From: an uncultured Oscillibacter sp.
GTDB lineage: Bacteria; Bacillota; Clostridia; Oscillospirales; Oscillospiraceae
Assembly: GCA_902476875.1 (NCBI GenBank)
Contig: CABSFC010000039.1
Location: 1-21,816, forward strand
Length of the DNA: 21,816 nt
Reading direction: 5' to 3'
Part shown: positions 15,816 through 21,816 of the stretch, one piece after another
Layout of the letters: each line of letters begins with the position of its first letter
How positions within the stretch are numbered: position 1 is the stretch's first letter
The notes under the pieces: generated by a model
What the model was told of the DNA's origin: nothing
Database searches by the model: none
What the model saw: the letters and a program-made list of their open reading frames with translations, nothing else
Program-made: the position numbers and the translations under genes

Positions 15816-16979
15816 ATGTTCGAATATGAAAAGATGAAATGGCTTGCGGAGAATCTGCGGCTGTACGAATTCCTGACGCCCCGGGCACTGGAGCTGAAGC
15901 ACGACATCCAGAAGTGGACGGAGAGCAGTAGCTGGGATGGGGAGATGGCCGCCCAGCTGGAGCGCCGATTCACGGGGCTTTCCCAGGCGGGCCCCGTGGA
16001 GGTTTGCGCGGGCCTGTACAGAGCCGGCGCTTCCGGACGCGGAGACAGAGAGATCATCAAAACCGTCGGCAGAGCGCCAGCCTGCGGTGAGATTCTGCCC
16101 GGGACACGGACGGCCTTCTATGTCCATTCCCAGGGCTGCTTTGTGGGCGAGGCGGACGTCCGCTCCCAGGCAGGCGTGGCCTTTTGGGACGCGGCTTTAG
16201 ACGAGAGCGCCGCCAGGGCGGAGCACTTTCTCAGCGCGGCAGACGCCCGGTTCGAGCAGGCGCTGAAAACGTGCAAGGCGGAGGGGTATGCCGCTATCTA
16301 CGACAAGCGGAACTTCGGGCTGGTGAAAGCCGCGCTAGCCGTATTGACCGTTACGGCCATCTTGCTGACAGCCCCGGCCTGGTGGGCCATGGCGCGGGAG
16401 ATGGCGGTGCTGGTTTTCAGTGGGAACTTCGGCCAGGTGCCGGTGTTCCTGCGGGAAGTGGAAGAGACGCTTTCATTCTTTGTTAAACCGCCCTTTCAGG
16501 CGGCGGCGGTGGCCGGGCTCCTGCTGTCCGTTCCATTGGGGCTGCTGTTGTGGAAGCAGCTGGTGTGGGAGATCTATTTTGCCCTGTATCGCACAGCCGC
16601 CCGGATTGCCCTGTGGTATTCCGCCAAACGGTTCCGCGGGCGGATGAAAAAGCTGAAAGGGCGCATTGCCAGCATCCGTCGGGGGCTGAGGAATGTGGTG
16701 CAGATCACCCCGGGAAAGCAGATGGAACTGAAAAAGCTGCTGTGGGCGCCGCCGAAGTGGGTGCGCATCGGGGACAATCCCCGGTTCTCCCTGAAAAAGC
16801 CGGGCCAATTTTTCCAAAATTTTACGGTCTATCCAGAGAAGGGACCCAAGAACAAAAAACGCAGCTGGGGATTTCTTCCCTTTCTGTTCCTGTTTGCATA
16901 CGCCATGATGCTTTTGCGTTTGCATGACTGGACAGGGGGCCTGCTTCCAAAGTTTTTCCATCAGTTATTGAGCGGATAG
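15816..16979 (+). CDS. Three-pass membrane protein, uncharacterised
   Basis: 387 residues, no family recognised. ATG follows a weak GGTGAG (15805-15810) site, 15 bases after the previous stop. The first ~165 residues are soluble and partly helical. Membrane segments are near 168-190, 225-247 and 351-368. Between the second and third lies a very basic stretch (residues about 258-350, e.g. KRFRGRMKKLKGRIASIRRG) that should stay in the cytoplasm. The positive-inside rule then puts the soluble N-terminus inside, a short loop outside, the basic region inside and the C-terminus outside. The basic region could contact acidic partners, nucleic acid or lipid head groups. It is part of the membrane block of the array. 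Confidence 0.78.
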   Translation: MFEYEKMKWLAENLRLYEFLTPRALELKHDIQKWTESSSWDGEMAAQLERRFTGLSQAGPVEVCAGLYRAGASGRGDREIIKTVGRAPACGEILPGTRTAFYVHSQGCFVGEADVRSQAGVAFWDAALDESAARAEHFLSAADARFEQALKTCKAEGYAAIYDKRNFGLVKAALAVLTVTAILLTAPAWWAMAREMAVLVFSGNFGQVPVFLREVEETLSFFVKPPFQAAAVAGLLLSVPLGLLLWKQLVWEIYFALYRTAARIALWYSAKRFRGRMKKLKGRIASIRRGLRNVVQITPGKQMELKKLLWAPPKWVRIGDNPRFSLKKPGQFFQNFTVYPEKGPKNKKRSWGFLPFLFLFAYAMMLLRLHDWTGGLLPKFFHQLLSG

Positions 16980-17050
16980 AACGAATATTGCGCGGTGGAA
17001 GGGCCGCGTGTTCCTATATTTTACCTTATTGATGGCAGGAGGGTACATTC
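16980..17050 (+). promoter_or_regulatory. AT-rich gap with weak hairpin and -10-like hexamer
   Basis: This is the longest gap downstream of the first hairpin region. It holds a weak stem, CGCGG/CCGCG (16991-16995 with 17004-17008), then TATATT (17015-17020). The nearest -35-like hexamer, TTGCGC (16988-16993), is 21 bases away, too far for a normal promoter. AGGAGGG (17037-17043) serves the next gene. A secondary promoter for the vWA gene is possible but weakly supported. Confidence 0.25.
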
Positions 17051-18823
17051 ATGTTGACATTTTGGAAGAGGGTTGGCGCACTGCTGTTGGCAGCGGTGAT
17101 GCTGCTGCCTTTGGCGGTGGCTGCCTCTGCGGAGGAGAACAGGACCCAGAACGCGGATATTGTCCTGGTAATGGACGACACTGGCTCGATGACCTGGAAC
17201 GACCCCCATGAGCTGGCCAGGGTGGCGATTGAGCAGTTCGGCGTGCAGACGCCCTTTGAAAACAGCAACATCGGCGTGGTGACCTTTAGTACGGAGGTCA
17301 TCGCAAAATTCCCCATGACGGTCATGGACGAGACATCCCAGACCGCCCTTGGGCAGTTTGCCGACACGGCGCTGACGCGGGCGGGCCTGTACACAGACCT
17401 GTCCGTTGGACTGGCGGAGGCGGTACGGATGCTGCAGGGCGTGGCCGATTCCGACAACAGCAAGGCCATCATTGCCGTTACCGACGGCGCCAACGATTTC
17501 GGCGCTGGCCGTACCGAGGCGATGTCCGCCAAGGATCTGGCGGATGTGGAGCGGATCGCCCAGGAGATGGGCATCCAGATCCATCTGGTGGCTATCAACT
17601 CCGATGAGGATGTTGTCGCCGCCTATCTCAATGGTATTGCCAGCGTGACCGGCGGCTCCGTCACGTTTGTGGAGACCGCGGATGGAGTGTCCAACGCCAT
17701 TAAGACGATCTATACAGGGATGGGGCTTCTCACGGAGGACTCGGATGCTTCGGCGGACATCCATGTGGGGCAGGATGGCGCCACGGTCGTCCGCAGTGTG
17801 CCTGAAAACGTGTTTGAGGTGCTTTTCAACCTTCAGCACGGCTCCCCCATTGAGCTGACCATCCAGGATTCCAACGGCCGGGAGCTCTACCCGGCCAATC
17901 CCGACGGTGATGTGTCAGCCAGCGTCTCCGACACAGAGACGGTGGTCAAGGTCCGTGAGCCTGCCGCCGGAGAGTACACATTGTTCATTAAAAACATGCG
18001 GGTGGCCGAGCAGGATGTCACTCTGTCGATCTACCGCAACAGCGAGGTGCAGGTGGTGGTAGACTGCCCCGCCGAGTCAAAGCCCGGCGAGGATTTCACC
18101 ATCAGCGCTCAGCTGGTGCGCGGCGGTCAACTCTATACCGGGGTGGATCTCCAGAATTTGACTGCCGCCGCCACGCTGACAAAGGGCTCCCAGGTAATTG
18201 AGGTCCCTCTCGCGATGGGCGCTGATAATTTCAGCGGCACCGCGCGTCTGGCGGAGGAGGGGGACTGGACGGTCGTCGTGGAAATTCGAAGCGACAAGTC
18301 CTTTAGCCGCACCAACGATCAGGAGATCACGATCAGGGTGTCTGAAACAGCCGCTGCCGCCCAGGGGGACGAGTCTGTCAACTGGCTGCTCATTGCCCTG
18401 ATCATAGCTGCTGTGCTGGCGATCGCTGTGGTGGCGCTGAAAGTGTTGGGCTTCAGGAAGGCACCCATGCCCATGTGCAGTCTGGAGGTCCGCTGCAGCC
18501 GCCACGGTATGGACATATGGAGCATGATCGTCTCCCCCGGCCACGCGCTGGGCAGAGGAAAGAAGGGGGCAACCCTCCTGGAGCTTGTCAACGAGGAAAA
18601 CCGCCTGACCGGCCGCGCGCAGCTGGAGGAGGGAGACAAGGAGCTGTTCTCCCGCCTGACCCTTTCCGCGGAGTTGAAGCAGGGCCCGGCTTACTTTGTG
18701 TGGACGCTCAGGCATGAGGACGGCGGCACGTCCCAAAATCAACTGCGCCCCAATGGAACGGTTTATATTGAACTGAATGATCCGAATCACACTGTGGTTA
18801 TCGTTGAGTGGAGAGCGTTTTAA
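17051..18823 (+). CDS. Secreted, membrane-anchored vWA protein
   Basis: 590 residues; ATG is 7 bases after AGGAGGG. A classic signal peptide (KR, hydrophobic core, ASA) is predicted to be cut after residue 27. The vWA domain (about 35-225) has an intact metal site: DDTGS (42-46; Asp42, Thr44, Ser46), Thr115 and Asp145 in VTDGAND. Two beta-rich, Ig-like regions follow (about 235-330 and 333-432). A single membrane segment lies at about 444-466. The last ~120 residues are cytoplasmic and beta-rich, with a GRGKKGATLLELV segment. The protein thus links an outside metal-dependent ligand-binding domain to an inside domain, like a receptor. It precedes the HerA-type ATPase gene. Domain call is firm; the identity of the cytoplasmic domain is unknown, and an FHA-like fold was considered but not supported. 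Confidence 0.88.
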   Translation: MLTFWKRVGALLLAAVMLLPLAVAASAEENRTQNADIVLVMDDTGSMTWNDPHELARVAIEQFGVQTPFENSNIGVVTFSTEVIAKFPMTVMDETSQTALGQFADTALTRAGLYTDLSVGLAEAVRMLQGVADSDNSKAIIAVTDGANDFGAGRTEAMSAKDLADVERIAQEMGIQIHLVAINSDEDVVAAYLNGIASVTGGSVTFVETADGVSNAIKTIYTGMGLLTEDSDASADIHVGQDGATVVRSVPENVFEVLFNLQHGSPIELTIQDSNGRELYPANPDGDVSASVSDTETVVKVREPAAGEYTLFIKNMRVAEQDVTLSIYRNSEVQVVVDCPAESKPGEDFTISAQLVRGGQLYTGVDLQNLTAAATLTKGSQVIEVPLAMGADNFSGTARLAEEGDWTVVVEIRSDKSFSRTNDQEITIRVSETAAAAQGDESVNWLLIALIIAAVLAIAVVALKVLGFRKAPMPMCSLEVRCSRHGMDIWSMIVSPGHALGRGKKGATLLELVNEENRLTGRAQLEEGDKELFSRLTLSAELKQGPAYFVWTLRHEDGGTSQNQLRPNGTVYIELNDPNHTVVIVEWRAF

Positions 18824-18828
18824 GGGAA

Positions 18829-18868
18829 GGGGCGCACGCTGTCTGACGGCGTGCGCCCCCTTTCTTTC
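18829..18868 (+). terminator. Hairpin terminator or attenuator before the ATPase gene
   Basis: GGGGCGCACGC (18829-18839) pairs perfectly with GCGTGCGCCCC (18849-18859) over 11 GC-rich pairs with a nine-base loop, followed by C and TTTCTTTC. This is a good intrinsic terminator shape. The ATPase gene's ribosome binding site starts at the next base (18869) with no room for a promoter between, so the ATPase must rely on read-through or an internal promoter in the vWA gene. Confidence 0.75.
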
Positions 18869-18880
18869 AGGAGGGAGATT

Positions 18881-21607
18881 ATGGACTTCAATACAATTCT
18901 GGAAAAGGACCGGCACCTCTGCCGCTATCCTCTTTTGATGGATGACAGCGCGCCCGACTGCTCTTTGGGAGACACGGCCGCCGATATGGTCTGGTTTCCG
19001 GTCAATGGAATCCAGGCCTTCTGGAAAAACATGTCCCTTTCCGCGCATCTGGAGATCTTCCGCCATCTGGCCGCCGCCCTGGGGGAGCCTCGCGGACGCT
19101 TCTCCTTCGCGGTCTACGGAGATGGGGGCGGCCTGCATTTCTACTATGGCTGCCTGCGGGAGAAAGCCCCTGCGCTGCAGGCGGTGCTGAAAGGCCTGCT
19201 CTCCGGCGTCGATCTGGGGAATATGGTGACGATGTCCGCGGTGCTGCCGGATGGGCGGGACTGGATGGGCGGCGTGATGGTGGGGCAGCCCGGAGAGATC
19301 GAGGAGGCGCCCGGCCAGGGGACATATTTCAAGCTGCCTGTGGACGTCCTGAGCGGCAGTATGCTGGGCAGCCGCTTTGTATTGCAGGTCATGGCGGAAC
19401 GCATCCCCACGCCTGTAATGCTCGAGATCCACTCCGCCGTCCGGCTGGAGGACCAGCGTATCAGTCCTCTACTTGTGAAAAATGTGGTGGAGCGGAACCA
19501 GCGGCAGGAAAACCGTATCGTGGAGGACTATTCCCACCACCTGCGAATGGCCTCGGCAGATCTGGAGGCGGGAATCCAGGAGGGAGGCTGGAGCACCTGC
19601 GTCTTTTTTGCCGCCGCGGAGGAGGCGGACTGCGAGCGGATCGAGTCGCTTTTGAAAAGCGCCTGGATGGGGAGACGGGACAGAGTGTACCAGCCTCTGC
19701 ACTGTATGGCGCTTTGCGGCCGGGGTTGCGGGAGCGGAGCGCCGGATGTGCTGGCGTGCATGAAAAATGGGTGCCTGCCCGGCGCTCTGATGGGGTGCTG
19801 CGGCGGGGAGAATGTGCTGGACTCGGTAAACGGCCGGCCCTTCAACGGCTATCAGATGCGTACCGCGCTGACGACCAGCCAGCTCTCCCGATTGTGCCAA
19901 CTTCCCCGCTATGAGTATCCCGGCTACTATGTGGACGCCTACGTGGAGTTTGACACGGCGCGCCGGCAGCTGCCACATCATGGGGACACCATCGCTCTGG
20001 GCAATGTGGTGCGGGTGGATCAGGCAAGAGGGCGGCCCAAGCTGCAAAATCCCTATTTGCTGGCCACAGACGATCTGACCCGGCATCTACTGGTGGTGGG
20101 CATCACCGGCGGTGGCAAAAGCAACACCACAAAGTCGATCCTCGCCACCCTGTGGGGAGAGAAAAGGCGGCCGTTTCTGGTGATCGAGTCGGCGAAGCGG
20201 GAGTACCACACCCTGCTGAATCTGACCAGGGAGGATGGCGCGGGGAACCAGGCACCCGTGTTTCAGAGGATTCATCTTTTCACGATGGGAGATGAGAATC
20301 CCCGCACCGGCCTGCCCTACCGGCTCAATCCCTTTGAGGTGATGCCGGGCGCCTCCATTCAGACCCATATCGACTATCTGCTGTGCGCGTTCAAGGCGGC
20401 GTTTGAACTCTATCCCCCTATGCCGTATGTGCTGGAGACCATGGTCTATGAGGTCTACAGCGACCTGGGCTGGGATGTGGTGACCAACACCAACCGCTAT
20501 GGGCTCACCATCTGGCCCACTCTGACGGGCCTGTACAACAAGATCGACGAGGTGACAGACCGGCTGGGCTACTACGAAGAGGTGAAGAACAACGTGAAAG
20601 CGGCGCTGCGCGCCCGCATCAACTCTTTGCGTATCGGCGGCAAGGGCGCCATGCTGGATGTCCCCGCCAGTATTCCGCTGCGGACATTACTGGACCAACC
20701 CACGGTGCTGGAGCTGGAGGATTTGGGAGACGACGACTCCAAGGCCTTTGTGATCGGTATTTTGATGGTGCAGCTCTATGAATACCGCAAAACCTGCCCA
20801 CCCAGTCCCCGGCTGGAGCACCTTTTGGTCATGGAGGAGGCTCACCGCCTGCTCAAAAAAGTGCCATCCGGCGGCGAAGGCAGCCAGTCCCGGGCCAAAT
20901 CCGTGGAATTTTTCTGCAATATGATCAGCGAGATCCGTTCCTACGGCCAGGGTATCATGATCTGCGACCAGGTGCCCACCCGCCTGGCGGACGACGCGCT
21001 GAAAAATACGAATTGCAAGATCGTCCACCGCACGGTCATGCAGGAGGACCGCCAGGCCATCGGCTGCGCCATGCACATGAGCGAGGAGCAGATGGACTTT
21101 CTCAGCAGCCTGCCACGGGGCTGCGCGGCGGTGTTTTCCGAGGGAGATAACCGTCCCAAGCTGGTCCGTTTCCCGCTGATGCAGGAGCGGGGCGTCCGCA
21201 CCCGTGAGGAGATCGTGGAGAGCTGCCGGACGGAGCTGTGTGCGGCCTATGGGGAGGTGTACCGGGCGATTCCCCGGTACTGCCGGTCCTGCCAGCTCTG
21301 CGCACGGCAGGACCACTGTATCCGGGAACTGCTTGCGCGGAAGGGGATGCTCCAAACAGAGGCGGTCGCTGATGTCTGGAAGGAATTTGACCGCACACTG
21401 CGCGGTGTCAGTGGCGAGAATCTGGAAATTCTGGTGGATCGTGTGGACGCCCACTGCAATACAGAGCTGGACCGGGCGGGAAAACTGTGCCTGGCGGGAA
21501 TGCTGCTGGACAGGTCGCCTTTGCGGGAGGGCGAACGCGCTCGGGCCCTGGGCGCGTACTATGCGCTGACACAGGGCAAGGATAACAAGCGGAGGATCAT
21601 GGTATGA
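18881..21607 (+). CDS. HerA/FtsK-type hexameric ATPase (DUF87-like)
   Basis: 908 residues. An in-frame GTG at 18851 lies inside the terminator hairpin; ATG 18881 with AGGAGGG (18869-18875) is preferred. The first ~395 residues are an unrecognised domain region. The ATPase core has Walker A GITGGGKS (407-414) and a HerA-style Walker B LLVMEEAH (648-655). It is followed by EIRSYGQGIMICDQVPTRLA (684-703), typical of the HerA family, and FSEGDNRPKLVRF near the core end. A cysteine cluster (Cys801, 804, 807, 813) lies in the C-terminal region and may bind zinc or an iron-sulfur cluster. No membrane segment is seen. HerA relatives translocate DNA or, in other settings, pump proteins; no NurA nuclease partner is visible here. 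The stop overlaps the next start as ATGA. Confidence 0.9.
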   Translation: MDFNTILEKDRHLCRYPLLMDDSAPDCSLGDTAADMVWFPVNGIQAFWKNMSLSAHLEIFRHLAAALGEPRGRFSFAVYGDGGGLHFYYGCLREKAPALQAVLKGLLSGVDLGNMVTMSAVLPDGRDWMGGVMVGQPGEIEEAPGQGTYFKLPVDVLSGSMLGSRFVLQVMAERIPTPVMLEIHSAVRLEDQRISPLLVKNVVERNQRQENRIVEDYSHHLRMASADLEAGIQEGGWSTCVFFAAAEEADCERIESLLKSAWMGRRDRVYQPLHCMALCGRGCGSGAPDVLACMKNGCLPGALMGCCGGENVLDSVNGRPFNGYQMRTALTTSQLSRLCQLPRYEYPGYYVDAYVEFDTARRQLPHHGDTIALGNVVRVDQARGRPKLQNPYLLATDDLTRHLLVVGITGGGKSNTTKSILATLWGEKRRPFLVIESAKREYHTLLNLTREDGAGNQAPVFQRIHLFTMGDENPRTGLPYRLNPFEVMPGASIQTHIDYLLCAFKAAFELYPPMPYVLETMVYEVYSDLGWDVVTNTNRYGLTIWPTLTGLYNKIDEVTDRLGYYEEVKNNVKAALRARINSLRIGGKGAMLDVPASIPLRTLLDQPTVLELEDLGDDDSKAFVIGILMVQLYEYRKTCPPSPRLEHLLVMEEAHRLLKKVPSGGEGSQSRAKSVEFFCNMISEIRSYGQGIMICDQVPTRLADDALKNTNCKIVHRTVMQEDRQAIGCAMHMSEEQMDFLSSLPRGCAAVFSEGDNRPKLVRFPLMQERGVRTREEIVESCRTELCAAYGEVYRAIPRYCRSCQLCARQDHCIRELLARKGMLQTEAVADVWKEFDRTLRGVSGENLEILVDRVDAHCNTELDRAGKLCLAGMLLDRSPLREGERARALGAYYALTQGKDNKRRIMV

Positions 21608-21816
21608 GCGAGATGGGAGGCTATGGCGGCCAGGGCGGAGGAGAGGCAAGAGGTTCCGGCGGGGAGATATCGTCCTCTGGGAACGAGGCCACCCAGTCCG
21701 GAAGGGCTGAGACAGGCGGCAGATACGAAGGGCAGGGGGAACAGAGCGCCTCGGAACTGAGCGGACTGCGGATCGTATCCCCGTCAGCGGAACGGGCGGC
21801 CGACAAAGGCCGCGAG
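21604..21816 (+). CDS. Gly-rich N-terminus of a further array gene (cut by window end)
   Basis: ATG 21604 overlaps the ATPase stop codon (ATGA) and has GGAGG (21591-21595) 8 bases upstream, so translation is likely coupled. The frame runs open for 71 codons to the window edge. The visible residues are Gly, Ser, Glu and Arg rich (MSEMGGYGGQGGGEARGSGG...), with no hydrophobic segment, and look disordered. The opening resembles in style the Gly/Arg-rich head of the polytopic vWA protein, so this may be another membrane or effector component. Product unknown; the 3' end is missing. Confidence 0.7.
   Translation, partial: MSEMGGYGGQGGGEARGSGGEISSSGNEATQSGRAETGGRYEGQGEQSASELSGLRIVSPSAERAADKGRE

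Noticed and set aside
18851..18880. Longer GTG start for the HerA-type ATPase
   Set aside because: It lies within the 3' arm of the terminator, while ATG 18881 has a strong ribosome binding site.
18077..19432. 451-codon minus-strand frame spanning the vWA/ATPase junction
   Set aside because: It runs through the terminator hairpin and two supported plus-strand genes; the composition is shadow-like.
18881..21607. Conjugation or type VII secretion ATPase
   Set aside because: A single ATPase core of HerA type, with a VMEEAH Walker B and no membrane segments or repeated FtsK/SpoIIIE domains; no WXG100 or relaxase genes nearby.
1..21816. CRISPR arrays, tRNA or rRNA genes, insertion sequences, attachment sites
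   Set aside because: I found no regularly spaced repeats, no tRNA-like cloverleaf and no transposase or integrase motifs on reading the window.

Overview
The window looks like part of a chromosome or large accessory island from a high-GC member of the Clostridia (Oscillospiraceae-like gut Firmicutes). The grounds are strong AGGAGG-type ribosome binding sites before almost every gene, GC-rich codon use, GTG used as an alternative start, and protein sequence style. This is inferred from sequence features only; no rRNA or housekeeping gene is present to fix the taxon.

All real genes lie on the + strand in one tightly packed array from 200 to past the right edge: thirteen complete genes and one cut by the window end. 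Most gaps are under 50 bases, and several genes touch or overlap. The first ~200 bases are clearly more AT-rich. They hold a possible end of an upstream gene and a plausible sigma-A promoter (103-131). Two strong hairpins interrupt the array: 4080-4125, after the first gene, and 18829-18868, before the ATPase gene. Each sits just ahead of the next gene's ribosome binding site, so they probably tune expression within the array rather than end it outright.

The genes read as one multi-protein system. On the cytoplasmic side are a 1275-residue tubulin/FtsZ-like GTPase with C-terminal zinc ribbons, a 559-residue protein of unknown function with a Rossmann-like start, a 198-residue beta-rich protein, a zinc-ribbon P-loop GTPase, a sister zinc protein that looks like a degenerate GTPase, a 946-residue protein resembling GTPase-associated protein 1 (GAP1), and a HerA/FtsK-type hexameric ATPase. 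At the membrane are a polytopic protein with a von Willebrand A (vWA) domain predicted to lie outside, a signal-peptide vWA protein with one membrane anchor, and four uncharacterised membrane proteins (343, 89, 318 and 387 residues).

The mix of GTPase, GAP1-like protein, vWA proteins and a large ATPase resembles the NTP-dependent conflict or signalling systems described computationally in bacteria. This set, with a tubulin-like protein and two outward-facing vWA domains, is not one I can match to a characterised system. No nuclease, toxin, protease, kinase or phosphatase is recognisable in the window, so the effector, if there is one, is unknown or lies downstream. The last, truncated gene begins with a glycine-rich disordered stretch and could carry it.
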